This document shows positions 42,038-51,517 of a stretch of 64,000 nt of DNA, piece after piece; position 1 is the stretch's first letter; each line of letters opens with the position of its first letter. This stretch comes from DASQGA01 sp038209555 (GTDB lineage: Bacteria; Actinomycetota; Thermoleophilia; Gaiellales; Gaiellaceae). Position numbers and translations under genes: made by a program. The stretch covers positions 87,295-151,294 of the forward strand of contig JBBQXP010000001.1 of the NCBI GenBank assembly GCA_038209555.1, read 5' to 3'. Under the pieces are notes generated by a model. The model ran no database searches, had not been told where the DNA came from, and was given only the letters and a program-made list of their open reading frames with translations.

Positions 42038-43368
42038 TGCCCGCGTCAGCTGCGCCGGAGTCTCTCGTCAGCGACCTACGGCAGCGCGTTCGCCAAGTCC
42101 AGAAAAAGCAGCGGCTCCCGAGCGTCAGCGCCGCCGTCGCCCGGAACGGTGAGCTCTTCTGGAGCGAGGCCGTCGGCCTCGCGGACAACGACGCCGGCGC
42201 CGCGGCGACTCCGGACACGCAGTACCGCGTCGGGTCGATCACGAAGACCTTCACGGCCGTCGCGATCATGCAGCTCAGAGACGCAGGTGACCTCGGGCTG
42301 GACGACCGGCTCGGAGACCACCTCCCCGACGCCGCGCACCCGGGGCCGACGATCAGGCGGATGCTTTCCCACCACTCGGGACTCCAGCGGGAGCCGGCGG
42401 GCGATCTCTGGGAGACCATGGAGGCTCCGACCGTCAACGACCTGCTCGGCCGGCTCGCCGAGGCCGAGCAGGTGCTGGAGCCGGGGCGGCACTTCCACTA
42501 CTCGAACCTCGCCTTCGCGCTGCTCGGCGAGGTTGTCGCCCGCCGGAGCGGGCAGCCGTACGTCGATCACGTCCAGGAGTGGATCCTCGACCCACTCGGC
42601 CTCTCGCGGACGACGTGGGCGCCGAGCGGCGCCAGGGCCAAGGGGTACTTCGTGGAGCCGTACTCGGACACACTCAAGCCCGAGCGCGACGACATCGACC
42701 TGCTGGGGGCCGCGGCGGCCGGCCAGCTCTGGAGCACTACAGCCGACCTGTGCCGCTGGGGCGCCTTCCTGGCGGATCCTGTTCCCGACGTGTTGGCGCC
42801 CGCGACCGCCGAGGAGATGCACTCGGTCCAGGTGATGCTGGACGACCGCTGGCAAGAGGCCTGGGGGCTCGGCCTCGGGCTGATGCGGGACGGCGAGCGG
42901 ATCCTGGCGGGGCACTCGGGCGGGATGCCGGGCCATCTCTCCGGGTTCACGTACTCGAAGAAAGACGGCATCTCCGCCGCCGCTCTGACGAACGCCGGTG
43001 CCGACATGCAAGCGCTCGCCGTCCGCCTCGCCGTCGCGGCGATCGAGGCGCTGCCGGCGGAGCCGGAGCCCTGGCGTCCTGCCGGGCCGCCGCCACCCGC
43101 GGTAGCCGGGATCCTCGGCCGCTGGTGGTCGGAGGGAGAGGAATCCATCTTCAGCTTCCGGGACGGGCGCCTGCAGGCGTGCCCGGCCTACGGCCGCCCG
43201 GACGAGGAGCCTTCTGTCTTCGAGCCGGACGGGCCGGACCGCTACCGCGTCGTCTCGGGCCGCGAGCGGGGCGAGCTCCTGCGCGCCGTCCGTGACGGCG
43301 CCGGCGAGGTCGTCAAGCTCTACTGGGCGACCTACCCGTTCCACCGCGAGCCCTTCACCTTCGGGTGA
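42037..43368 (+). CDS. Serine hydrolase, class C beta-lactamase fold
   Basis: A 443-residue penicillin-recognising-fold hydrolase. The SxxK motif SITKTFTAVA lies near residue 68, the YSN motif near 155 (HYSNLAFALLGEV) and the HSGG triad equivalent near 291. A C-terminal lipocalin-like domain (residues about 350-443) follows, as in esterase/D-peptidase relatives. No signal peptide is visible, so a periplasmic beta-lactamase role is doubtful. ATG overlaps the previous stop by one base. Confidence 0.88.
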   Translation: MPASAAPESLVSDLRQRVRQVQKKQRLPSVSAAVARNGELFWSEAVGLADNDAGAAATPDTQYRVGSITKTFTAVAIMQLRDAGDLGLDDRLGDHLPDAAHPGPTIRRMLSHHSGLQREPAGDLWETMEAPTVNDLLGRLAEAEQVLEPGRHFHYSNLAFALLGEVVARRSGQPYVDHVQEWILDPLGLSRTTWAPSGARAKGYFVEPYSDTLKPERDDIDLLGAAAAGQLWSTTADLCRWGAFLADPVPDVLAPATAEEMHSVQVMLDDRWQEAWGLGLGLMRDGERILAGHSGGMPGHLSGFTYSKKDGISAAALTNAGADMQALAVRLAVAAIEALPAEPEPWRPAGPPPPAVAGILGRWWSEGEESIFSFRDGRLQACPAYGRPDEEPSVFEPDGPDRYRVVSGRERGELLRAVRDGAGEVVKLYWATYPFHREPFTFG

Positions 43369-44174
43369 TGCCCCTCTTCCTCTGCACGACCTGTGGGACG
43401 CTGTTCCCCCAGAGCGAGACCCCGCCCGCGGCGTGCCCGATCTGCGAGGACGAGCGCCAGTACGTCCCGCCGGAAGGGCAGCGCTGGACGACCCTCGAGG
43501 AGCTCCGTGCCTCCCACCGGGCCGAGATTCGCGAAGAGGAGCCCGGGCTCACCGGCATCGGCGCGGAGCCCTCCTTCGCGATCGGCCAGCGCGCCCTCCT
43601 CGTCCAGGCGTCCGGGGGCAACATTCTTTGGGACTGCATCTCGCTCCTCGACGACGAGATCGCGGCTGCGGTCGAGGAGCTCGGAGGGATCGCCGCGATC
43701 TCGATCTCGCACCCGCACTACTACTCCTCGATGGTCGAGTGGGCGGAGGCCTTCGACGCACCCATCTACCTGCACGCCGCCGACCGGGAGTGGGTCATGC
43801 GCCGGAGCGATCGAATTGTCTTCTGGGAGGAGGAGAGACGGGAGCTCGGGCCGGGGCTCACGCTCGTCCGCTGCGGCGGTCACTACGAGGGCGGCACCGT
43901 TCTTCATTGGGCGGCCGGGGCAGAGGGAAGAGGAGCCTTGCTTTCAGGCGACATCGTGCAGGTGATCCCGGACCGCGGCTACGTCAGCTTCATGTACAGC
44001 TATCCGAACCTGATCCCGCTGGACGAGCAGGCGATTCGGGGGATCGTGGCAGCGCTCGAGCCGCTCGAGTTCGACCGGATCCATGGTGCGTGGTGGGGTC
44101 GGGTCGTGCCCACTGATGGGAAGGGTGCGGTCGTTCGCTCGGCGGAGCGCTACCTGAAGGCAATCGGCGGGTAG
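43368..44174 (+). CDS. Metallo-beta-lactamase-fold hydrolase with N-terminal zinc ribbon
   Basis: A 268-residue protein. The first 30 residues carry a rubredoxin-like CTTC...CPIC zinc ribbon. The MBL part has SHPHYYSSMVEW near residue 125, a variant of the HxHxDH loop, plus CGGHYEGGTVLHW and LLSGDIVQVI for the remaining ligands. The departure from canonical HxHxDH suggests altered metal binding. GTG 43365 is an alternative start; the ATG overlaps the previous stop by one base. Confidence 0.8.
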   Translation: MPLFLCTTCGTLFPQSETPPAACPICEDERQYVPPEGQRWTTLEELRASHRAEIREEEPGLTGIGAEPSFAIGQRALLVQASGGNILWDCISLLDDEIAAAVEELGGIAAISISHPHYYSSMVEWAEAFDAPIYLHAADREWVMRRSDRIVFWEEERRELGPGLTLVRCGGHYEGGTVLHWAAGAEGRGALLSGDIVQVIPDRGYVSFMYSYPNLIPLDEQAIRGIVAALEPLEFDRIHGAWWGRVVPTDGKGAVVRSAERYLKAIGG

Positions 44175-44182
44175 GCAAGGGG

Positions 44183-45442
44183 GTGGAGCCCGAGGGCCGG
44201 CTCGCCGGTATCCGTCTCATCCTGGCCGAAAGGGCGGTGCGCGCGATCATCGCGCTCGCCTTCCTGGTCATGGTCGGCTTCGGGGTCGTCCTGCCGATTC
44301 TGGCGCTCTACGCCCGGTCGTTCGGCGTCGGGTATGGCTCCGCGGGGCTTTTCGTCTCCGCCTTCGCGCTGGTTCGCCTCGGAGCCGATCTCGTCGCCGG
44401 CCCGCTGGTCGACCGCTTCGGAGAACGGCGTGCGGCTGCGTCCGGGATGGTGATCACGGCGATCGCCTCCTTCGCGGCAGGCCTTGCGCCCACCTTCGGG
44501 CTCGCGCTCGTCTTCTGGAGCGCAGGCGGCGCGGGCTCGGCGCTCTTGTTCGCGGCCTTCTACAGCTACCTTCTGAAGGTCGTCCCATCCGACCGGATGG
44601 CGCGGACGCTCGGAATCTTCTACGGCTCCTTCAACGGCGGCATGGTCGCCGGCGGGCTCGCGGGCGGCATCGTCGCCCACTACCTGGGCCTGGCCGCTCC
44701 GCTCCTCCTCTACGCGGGCATCCTCGCGGTCGCTGCCCTCGCGTACCTGCGCTTCGTTCCTGATCCCACTGGGCGCGCGCAGGAGCTGCCGATGTCCACA
44801 CAGCAGGCCGAGCTCGAGCGCGACATGCCGATCCTGCGCCGGAGCCGGACGACGCTGGCCCGACTCTTCCGGACCCGCGGCTTTGCCACGGTGTTGGTCG
44901 TCAACCTCGCGTACCTCTGGATGATTGCCGCGGTGTTCGACACGCTCGTCCCGCTTCTTGGGCGCGAGGAGCTCGGGATGTCGACCGTGGCGATCGGGGT
45001 CGTCTTCGCCGCCGCGCTCGCGACCGAGTTCGTCATCCTCTATCCCGCAGGCACAGCTGCAGATAGGCACGGGCGAAAGCCGGTGCTCCTGCCGGCGCTG
45101 GCCGGGCTGGCGCTCATGACCGTGCTCATCGGCTGGTCGCCGACCCCGTTCCTGCTCGGGCTCGGGATGGCGTTCCTGGGAATCGCGACCGGCTTCGCCG
45201 GAGTTCCGCCCGCGGCCATGCTCTCCGACCTGACGCCCAGCCATGGCTCCGGGACGGCGGTAGGCGCTTTCCGCTTCTGCGGCGACCTCGGGCTCCTGCT
45301 GGGTCCGGTGGTCGCCGGCCTCTCGATCGACGCGTTCGGCTTCCGCGAGGCATTCGCGATCGCTGCCCTCCCAACGATCATTGCTCTTGTGCTCGTCGCC
45401 CGAACACCGGAGACGATGCCGGCCCAGGCTCACGCTCCATAG
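44183..45442 (+). CDS. MFS transporter
   Basis: A 419-residue polytopic transporter with twelve predicted helices in two halves. The loop 2-3 motif is LVAGPLVDRFGERRAAASG near residue 71, repeated in the second half as AGTAADRHGRKPVLLPA near 290. This is the drug/metabolite exporter pattern of the major facilitator superfamily, but the substrate is unknown. GTG start 8 bp after the MBL gene. A strong bidirectional terminator follows. Confidence 0.88.
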   Translation: MEPEGRLAGIRLILAERAVRAIIALAFLVMVGFGVVLPILALYARSFGVGYGSAGLFVSAFALVRLGADLVAGPLVDRFGERRAAASGMVITAIASFAAGLAPTFGLALVFWSAGGAGSALLFAAFYSYLLKVVPSDRMARTLGIFYGSFNGGMVAGGLAGGIVAHYLGLAAPLLLYAGILAVAALAYLRFVPDPTGRAQELPMSTQQAELERDMPILRRSRTTLARLFRTRGFATVLVVNLAYLWMIAAVFDTLVPLLGREELGMSTVAIGVVFAAALATEFVILYPAGTAADRHGRKPVLLPALAGLALMTVLIGWSPTPFLLGLGMAFLGIATGFAGVPPAAMLSDLTPSHGSGTAVGAFRFCGDLGLLLGPVVAGLSIDAFGFREAFAIAALPTIIALVLVARTPETMPAQAHAP

Positions 45443-45547
45443 CGCGAGGCTGGCGCGGCGGCCGCTCGCCCCGCCGAGCCAACGCCTCGCGTATCCGAAC
45501 GAAAGCGGAGGCCGAAGCCCCGCGCATCCCCCCTCGGAGGACGAAGA

Positions 45548-45581
45548 GCCGCGGCGCCCGCCGAATCGCGGGCGCCGCGGC
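45548..45581. terminator. Bidirectional intrinsic terminator
   Basis: A perfect 14-bp stem GCCGCGGCGCCCGC / GCGGGCGCCGCGGC with loop CGAATC, followed on the plus strand by CTCCCTTT. It sits between the convergent MFS (plus) and ABC permease (minus) genes, 6 bp beyond the permease stop, and would end both transcripts. Confidence 0.85.
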
Positions 45582-45587
45582 CTCCCT

Positions 45588-48155
45588 TTACTCGTACTGG
45601 AGCGCCCGGAGGACGTTCAGCTTCGCGGCTCGTCGTGCCGGCACGATCGCCGCGACGATCCCGACGATGATGGCGACGAGGGCGAAGATAGCCAGCTGGC
45701 TCCCCGGGATCGAGAACTTGACCTCGAACTGCGAGAGGGCCCTCGTCACAAGCGCGGCGAGGAAGACGCCGAGTGGGAGCCCGAGGGCCGCTCCGATCAG
45801 CGCGGTGATCACGCTCTCATGCCGCACCATGCGCCGCACCTGTCGTCGTGTCATCCCGACGGCTCGCAGCATCCCGAGCTCGCGCGTCCGCTCGAAGACG
45901 GTGAGCACGAGGGTGTTGATCATGCCGAATATGCTCACGACGACGGACAGGGTGAGCAGGACGTAGAGCAGGATTAGGAACTGGTTGAAGTCCTCGTCCT
46001 GGGAGTCGATCCACGCCCCGCGAGTCTGCACTTTCGCGTCCGGGAAGTCCGCAACGCTTTTTTCGAGCCCCGCCGTCGTCGCAGGGTTGTCGTTCGCCGT
46101 GTTCACGAAGACGAACGAGTTCCGCGGGCGCTCGTAGAGCGAGTCGAACGCCGCCTGCGAGATCGACACGCTCCCGAGGAGTGGGAAGAACGGCGGCGGC
46201 TTGTAGATCCCGCGAACCACCAGGTCCGTTTGGGTGGCACTGGGGGTCAGCAGCTTGACGTTGTCCCCGATCTCGAGGTTCTTCTGGTCGGCGAAGTCCT
46301 TGGCGACGATCGCCCCGTTCCGGCCGAGATGCGCGAGCACGGCGTTGGAGCCGTCCTCCCACTCGAAGACGTACGCCTCGGCGATGTCGTCCGGCTTGAT
46401 GCCGGTCACGTACTGCGACGACCCGGCCACCTTGCCGAGCTCCGCCCGCACCGACGTCACGAGCTCCGCTTCCGGCGAGTCGGCGAGGGCGTCGGCGGCG
46501 CCGGGAACGAAGGGCGAGAAGCCGTCCTGCGCCGTCACGACGTAGTCGGCCTTGACCTGGTCCTCGATCGCACCTCGGTTCGAGGCCTTCATCCCGTTCG
46601 CGAGGACGGCGATGAAGGTGACGAGAGCGACGCCGATCATGAGCGCGGCTGCGGTCGAGGCCGTGCGCCCCGGATTCCGCATCGAGTTCCTCTTGGCCAG
46701 CTGGCCGGCGGCACCGCCGACCCGCTGGGCCGGCAAGCCTAGGACCGACGCGAGCGGCTTCACCAGATGGGAGGAGACCATGGCTACGCCGGTGAAGAGC
46801 GCGAGAACGCCGCCGGCGATCAGGAGCAGCCTCGGAGCGGTCGCGAGCTCGTCCTTGAACATCGCGAGCCCGAGCGCCGCAATCCCGACCGTGATGATCG
46901 CGATCGCGAGGTAGGGAACGAAGGGCGAGAACCGCGACTTCGGCAGGACGGCTCCTTCGCGGACCGCCGCGATCGGCGGCACACGAGTCGCCCGCAGAGC
47001 CGGGAAGATCCCCGCCAGGACCGTCACCACGATGCCGATCAGCATCGAGACGACGATCGTGCGCGTCGCGAACACCGTTCCTTGCGTCGGCAGGTCGAGG
47101 TTGAGCGCCTTGAAGAGCGCGTTCAGCCCCACTGCGAGGCCGAGGCCCGCCAAGAGGCCGATGAGCGCGGCGGCGAAGCCGATCACGAACGCCTCGAGGA
47201 CGACCGACTGCAATAGCTGGCGCCTGGAGGCGCCGATCGTCCGGAGGGTCGCGAACTCTCGTGTCCGCTGGGCGACCGTGATCGAGAAGGTGTTGAAGAT
47301 CACGAAGGCCCCGACGAAGAGCGCGATGCCTGCGAACGACAGCAGGAAGTACCGGATGAAGTTGGTGAACTCGACGGACTCGAGGTCCTTGGACGCCTGC
47401 TGGTCTCCGGTTCGCACCGTCACGCTCGAGCCGAGTGCCTCACGCAGCTCGCTCTGGAGTTGTACGGGCGTGACGCCGTCCTTCGCCGCGACGGAGATGG
47501 CGTCGAGCTGGCCCTCGCGCTCGAGGAGTCGTTGCGCCTCGGGGATCGTAAAGACGGCGAACGTCGCCGTTCCGAGGGACTCGACGTCACCGTAGTGGGC
47601 GAGCCCGACGACCTTGAACTCCTCGACGGGCTTCAGCGTCGCGATCTTGACCGTGTCGCCGATCTTGTAGCCCTCTTCGTCGGCAGCCGCCGAGTCGAGG
47701 ACGACTTCCCCAGGCGCCTGCGCCCACGTGCCCTCGACGAGCTTCAACGGATTGAAGCGCTGCTCGGCGGGATCGATGCCGAAGCCGAAGGAGGGTGCAC
47801 CGCCGGTGTTCACGGCCTTGCCCTTCTTGGTCAGGAGCTTGGTGTTCGTCTGGTCGACGACGCTGCCGGTGGCCGCCTCGACGTCCGGGAGGGCGCGCAC
47901 CTTGTCGAGCGTCGCCTCCGGGATCGGCGGCGGCTCGGTCGATTCTCCCTGGAACGAAATATCCGCCGTCTTGCCCGAGACGACGACGTCCGTGTTGGCG
48001 TAGGACTCCTGGAAGATCCCGTTGAACGCCTTGTCGATCGTGTCGGTGAGCACGTAGGTGCCGCTCACCATTGCGACTCCGAGGATGATCGCGAACATGG
48101 TCAGGGCGGTGCGGAGCTTGCGCCCCGCAAGGCCTTTGAGGGCGACTCCGATCAT
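45588..48155 (-). CDS. ABC transporter permease, MacB/FtsX family
   Basis: An 855-residue permease with two FtsX-type modules. An N-terminal helix (LRTALTMFAIILGVAMVSGTYV) is followed by a MacB periplasmic core domain, three helices near residues 260-390 (FARTIGASRRQLLQSV style: LRTIGASRRQLLQ), a central helix pair, a second periplasmic domain, and the final three helices with LRAVGMTRRQVRRMV. The ATG overlaps the ATPase stop (ATGA). The family exports lipids, peptides or lipoproteins; the substrate is unknown. Confidence 0.92.
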   Translation of the reverse strand: MIGVALKGLAGRKLRTALTMFAIILGVAMVSGTYVLTDTIDKAFNGIFQESYANTDVVVSGKTADISFQGESTEPPPIPEATLDKVRALPDVEAATGSVVDQTNTKLLTKKGKAVNTGGAPSFGFGIDPAEQRFNPLKLVEGTWAQAPGEVVLDSAAADEEGYKIGDTVKIATLKPVEEFKVVGLAHYGDVESLGTATFAVFTIPEAQRLLEREGQLDAISVAAKDGVTPVQLQSELREALGSSVTVRTGDQQASKDLESVEFTNFIRYFLLSFAGIALFVGAFVIFNTFSITVAQRTREFATLRTIGASRRQLLQSVVLEAFVIGFAAALIGLLAGLGLAVGLNALFKALNLDLPTQGTVFATRTIVVSMLIGIVVTVLAGIFPALRATRVPPIAAVREGAVLPKSRFSPFVPYLAIAIITVGIAALGLAMFKDELATAPRLLLIAGGVLALFTGVAMVSSHLVKPLASVLGLPAQRVGGAAGQLAKRNSMRNPGRTASTAAALMIGVALVTFIAVLANGMKASNRGAIEDQVKADYVVTAQDGFSPFVPGAADALADSPEAELVTSVRAELGKVAGSSQYVTGIKPDDIAEAYVFEWEDGSNAVLAHLGRNGAIVAKDFADQKNLEIGDNVKLLTPSATQTDLVVRGIYKPPPFFPLLGSVSISQAAFDSLYERPRNSFVFVNTANDNPATTAGLEKSVADFPDAKVQTRGAWIDSQDEDFNQFLILLYVLLTLSVVVSIFGMINTLVLTVFERTRELGMLRAVGMTRRQVRRMVRHESVITALIGAALGLPLGVFLAALVTRALSQFEVKFSIPGSQLAIFALVAIIVGIVAAIVPARRAAKLNVLRALQYE

Positions 48156-48925
48156 CGGCCGCTGACCTCTTCGATCGTCTCGAGGATCGTGTGGGCGTCG
48201 CACTTGCCAAGCTCCTTGACGATGAGGCCGTCCGCGAGGAAGAGGACGCGGTCGGCGATCGCCGCCGCGTGCGCGTCATGGGTGACCATCACGGTCGTCT
48301 GGCCGAACTCCTGCACGGACTCCGCCAGGAGCCGGAGGATGTCGGCGCTCGTCCCAGAGTCGAGGTTCCCGGTCGGCTCGTCGGCGAACATCACCGTCGG
48401 GCGCGAAACGAGGGCGCGTGCGATTGCGACGCGCTGCTGCTGTCCGCCGGAGAGCTCGGACGGGCGGTGCTTGCGGCGGTCGTCGAGGCCCACCTTGTCG
48501 ATGAGGCCGTCCGTCCACTGCTTGTCACGCTTCGAACCGGCCAGCTCGAGCGGAAGCAGGATGTTCTCCTCCGCGGTCAGCATGGGCAGCAAGTTGAAAA
48601 ACTGGAAGATGAAGCCGATGTGCCGTCGCCGGAGCTTGGTCAGGTCGGTGTCGCCGAGCGTCGTGATGTCGGTGCCGTCGATCGCGACGGTGCCCTCCGT
48701 CGGCCGGTCGAGGCCCGCGAGGATGTGCATGAGCGTCGACTTGCCGGAGCCGGAGGGTCCCATGACGGCCGTGAGCTGACCTCGCGCGACCTCCAGGGAG
48801 ACGCCGCGGAGGGCATCAACGGCAGTGTCGCCCTCGCCATAAGTTCGGGTGACATCCTTGGCCGAGACGACGGCGAGCGATTCGTCGACCTGCTGCGTGG
48901 GCTGTGCGAGTGTGCTTGCTTCCAT
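48152..48925 (-). CDS. ABC transporter ATP-binding protein, MacB type
   Basis: A 257-residue ATPase that pairs with the FtsX-type permease. Walker A MGPSGSGKSTLM near residue 56, Q-loop FIFQFFNLLPMLT, signature LSGGQQQRVAIARAL near 157, Walker B VMFADEPTGNLDS near 177 and the H-loop VTHDAHAA. ATG 48925 has a ribosome site (GGAGGTT) about 9 nt upstream. Confidence 0.94.
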   Translation of the reverse strand: MEASTLAQPTQQVDESLAVVSAKDVTRTYGEGDTAVDALRGVSLEVARGQLTAVMGPSGSGKSTLMHILAGLDRPTEGTVAIDGTDITTLGDTDLTKLRRRHIGFIFQFFNLLPMLTAEENILLPLELAGSKRDKQWTDGLIDKVGLDDRRKHRPSELSGGQQQRVAIARALVSRPTVMFADEPTGNLDSGTSADILRLLAESVQEFGQTTVMVTHDAHAAAIADRVLFLADGLIVKELGKCDAHTILETIEEVSGR

Positions 48926-49026
48926 ACGAGAGAACCTCCAGGGGGATGGTCCCTCCAGCGTTGCAGCCCCGCCGTGCCGATTCAAGGCGGCCACCGCGAG
49001 CCTTCGCGTGGGGTTAACCGAACCCT

Positions 49027-49233
49027 ATGCGCGCTAAGGGTGGGGCCGTGCTCGGGTTTCTGAAGGAGCTGTTCTCCCGCCGGCCAAAGGCCGCGGCCGA
49101 GGATAGGAAGATGCGGGCTGGCAGTCAGCTCAGGCATGACGTGCGCACGGCCGCCGACCAGGATCGCGACGAGTTCGAGGCCGAGGCGGAGCGACTCCGG
49201 TCGAGCAACCGAATCGTCGGCCCGGGCGGCTAG
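49027..49233 (+). CDS. Small basic/acidic protein of unknown function
   Basis: A 68-residue frame divergent from the ABC genes. A short hydrophobic N terminus (VLGFLKELFSRRP) is followed by a charged helix (DRDEFEAEAERLRSS). Start may be ATG 49027 or, with an upstream AAGGGTGGGG, GTG 49048. It could be real but has no recognised family. It converges with the cation exchanger, with 2 bp between stops. Confidence 0.45.
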   Translation: MRAKGGAVLGFLKELFSRRPKAAAEDRKMRAGSQLRHDVRTAADQDRDEFEAEAERLRSSNRIVGPGG

Positions 49234-49235
49234 CG

Positions 49236-50273
49236 CTAGCGGTCGCCGGAGAGGAAAAACGCGACGGCCGCGCCGACGTAGGCGGTGATCAGCACGGCGC
49301 CACGAAGCCTGCTCGACCGCCCGTCCCAGAGGAGTACCGCGGCGAACAGCGCCGAGGCTCCGAGCACGCCGATCTCCACGGGTCGAAAGGACAGCGCGAG
49401 CGGGTCGATCGCCCAGGCGACGAGAGCGACGGCGGGGATCAGGAATACGGCCACCTGCGCGCTCGATGCGAGCGCGATCTCGGCCGCCAGTTTGATCTTC
49501 CCGCGCGCCGCGACGACGACGGCCCCGCCGTGCTCGGCCGCGTTCCCGACGATCGCGACGATCACCGCGGCCACGAAGAAGTCGGTCAGATGTGCTTTCT
49601 CCGCAAAGGTCTCGAGCGTGTGGACGAGGATCTCGGCGACAAAGGCCGTCACGACCGTTGCGGCGGCGAGAACGAGCAGCGAGACAGGGAGAGACCAGGC
49701 GTCGAACGAGCCCGACTCGTCGACGACGTGCCGGCGGCGGTGACGCCTGAGCGTGAACCAGGTGACAGAGATGTAGACGAGGAGCAGGAAGACCGAGACC
49801 GGAAGCGACAGGCGGGCCAGCGTATGCCGCTCGGGGTTTCCGTCCCAGCCCGGGATCGAGGGGATCAGGAAGAGCAGCGTCGCGAGCCCGACGAGCCCGA
49901 AGGAGATGAAGCTTGACTCGCGATCGAGCTCCCCCTTACCGCCGAAGAGCAGAGAAAAGCCGAGGACGAGAAGGAGGTTCCCGATCACGCTCCCGGAGAG
50001 CGACCCGCGAACCACCTCTGTCAGCCCTTCGTTGACTGCGAAGAGCGCGATGATGAGCTCCGGCGCATTGCCGAAGGTCGCGTTCAGGAAGCCTCCGACG
50101 CCCGGGCCAGTGTGATGCGCAGCGTGCTCCGTTGCCTCGCCGATCAACCAGGCGAGCGGGATGAGTGCCGCGGCGGCCACAAGAAACAGGAGCATGTCGG
50201 GCGCGCCGAACAGATCGAGCACGACGACAGCGGGCCCGAGGGCGAGCAAGCCGAAGAGGATGCGCCGCGTCAC
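49236..50273 (-). CDS. Calcium/proton exchanger (CaCA/Cax family)
   Basis: A 345-residue antiporter with ten to eleven hydrophobic segments and the two alpha repeats of the CaCA superfamily. The first is NATFGNAPELIIALFAVNEG near residue 63, with the Glu of GNAPE; the second is AIVGNAAEHGGAVVVAARG near 236. A charged, His/Arg-rich loop (RRHRRRHVVDE) near residue 180 separates the halves. Starts divergent from the HAD gene over 25 bp. Confidence 0.9.
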   Translation of the reverse strand: MTRRILFGLLALGPAVVVLDLFGAPDMLLFLVAAAALIPLAWLIGEATEHAAHHTGPGVGGFLNATFGNAPELIIALFAVNEGLTEVVRGSLSGSVIGNLLLVLGFSLLFGGKGELDRESSFISFGLVGLATLLFLIPSIPGWDGNPERHTLARLSLPVSVFLLLVYISVTWFTLRRHRRRHVVDESGSFDAWSLPVSLLVLAAATVVTAFVAEILVHTLETFAEKAHLTDFFVAAVIVAIVGNAAEHGGAVVVAARGKIKLAAEIALASSAQVAVFLIPAVALVAWAIDPLALSFRPVEIGVLGASALFAAVLLWDGRSSRLRGAVLITAYVGAAVAFFLSGDR

Positions 50274-50298
50274 CGACCGCTGAGCCTACAGTTGGCCC

Positions 50299-51024
50299 AT
50301 GGGTCTCGACGCGGTGCTTTTCGACTGGGGGGACACGCTCTTCCACTTCGTCTACGACGAGGACCTGCTCGAAGCGGGCTGGGAGGCGGGGCTCCATGCG
50401 ACGGGCCGCGACGACCTGCCGGACCACGAAGATGCTGCAGCACGTTTCCGCGAGAGCTACTTGCCGCTCCTCTTCGTTCCCGGCGCCGTCGAGGAGATCG
50501 AGTACCCGGGCCTGATCCGCGAGCTCCTGGCAGGCTTCGACATCGAGCTCACGGACGATGAGCTCGGACGCTTCCTCGAGGCGGAGCACGAGGCCTGGTC
50601 ACCGGCGCGGGCGATGGGCGACTCGACCCACGCGCTCCTCGAGAGCCTTCGGGGCAAAGGGCTGAAGCTCGGGCTCGTCTCGAACGCGTTCGACCCGCCC
50701 GAGTTGCTCCATCGAGACCTCGGCCGGATGGGCCTCGCCGAGCGCCTCGACGTCGCCGTGTTCTCCTCGGAGGTGGGACGCCGGAAGCCTGATCCTCTCA
50801 TCTTTCGGACCGCCCTCGACCGGCTCGGTGTCGAACCCGGCAACGCGCTCTTCGTCGGCGACAGTCTCGAGGCCGATATCGCCGGCGCGGCCGGCTTCGG
50901 GATGCGGACGGTGCAGGCCGTCTGGTTCCGGGCGGATCCCGCCGACGGCCCCGAGCCCGACTTCCAGGCCTTCACCCAGATGGACGTTCTGAACATCGTG
51001 CGGCGGCTGATCGGCGAGCTCTAG
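50299..51024 (+). CDS. HAD-superfamily hydrolase
   Basis: A 241-residue phosphatase-like HAD protein. The nucleophile motif is VLFDWGDTLFHF at residues 5-16 (DxxxT with Gly-Asp), LVSNAFDPPEL is motif II near residue 125, Lys is in GRRKPDPLIF near 157 and LFVGDSLEADIAGA is motif IV near 180. The cap domain is helical, C1 type. Resembles YjjG/PhnX-like phosphatases; the substrate is unknown. Confidence 0.88.
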   Translation: MGLDAVLFDWGDTLFHFVYDEDLLEAGWEAGLHATGRDDLPDHEDAAARFRESYLPLLFVPGAVEEIEYPGLIRELLAGFDIELTDDELGRFLEAEHEAWSPARAMGDSTHALLESLRGKGLKLGLVSNAFDPPELLHRDLGRMGLAERLDVAVFSSEVGRRKPDPLIFRTALDRLGVEPGNALFVGDSLEADIAGAAGFGMRTVQAVWFRADPADGPEPDFQAFTQMDVLNIVRRLIGEL

Positions 51025-51098
51025 AGGCGGCTCCTACACCGCCCGAGGGCTCATGTCAAGACTTGCAAGGAGGCTCCTTCTTCGCCAACAATCCGGGT

Positions 51099-51509
51099 AT
51101 GCAAAGACGACTCGCCGAGGGCGCCTTGCTACCGCTCCGGCCGCAGGAGGAGACCGAGTGCCGACGGTGCGAGGTTCACTGCGACAAAGTCGTCTACCCA
51201 GCCGCTTGCCTCGAGGGCGCCTGCCCCTTCGTCTATGCGTACGAGGAGTGGGGACATCGGTACATCGGGTGCATGCAGAAGGTCTACGAGGTCGAGATCG
51301 ACGTCGACGTCCTCCGGGAGGCGGAGGCTCGGCCGGGAGGCTTCGGGGCCGTGAAGGCAGTCCGACAACCCCTCCCGATGTGCAGGGCCGAGGTGACCGA
51401 CTGCTACGAGAGCCGGGCCGGCGACCTCGGGTGCGTGAATCCGGAGTTCTGGGAGCTTCCGGAGGGTGCGCCCTCCTTCCGGGTCATCGCCCGGATCCCG
51501 GCCGACTGA
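51099..51509 (+). CDS. Cysteine-rich protein of unknown function
   Basis: A 136-residue protein with ten Cys, arranged as CRRCEVHC near residue 25, CLEGAC, GCMQ and, later, MCRAEVTDCYES and GCVNPEF. The spacing suggests a structural metal site. No family function is known to me. The ATG at 51099 lacks a close Shine-Dalgarno; an AAGGAGG at 51067 precedes it, and a TTG at 51063 would extend it by 12 residues. Confidence 0.65.
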   Translation: MQRRLAEGALLPLRPQEETECRRCEVHCDKVVYPAACLEGACPFVYAYEEWGHRYIGCMQKVYEVEIDVDVLREAEARPGGFGAVKAVRQPLPMCRAEVTDCYESRAGDLGCVNPEFWELPEGAPSFRVIARIPAD

Positions 51510-51517
51510 GCCGGGGC

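Noticed and set aside
42037..43368. Class C beta-lactamase as an antibiotic-resistance gene
   Set aside because: The fold is shared with esterases and D-peptidases, and no signal peptide is visible; resistance cannot be claimed.
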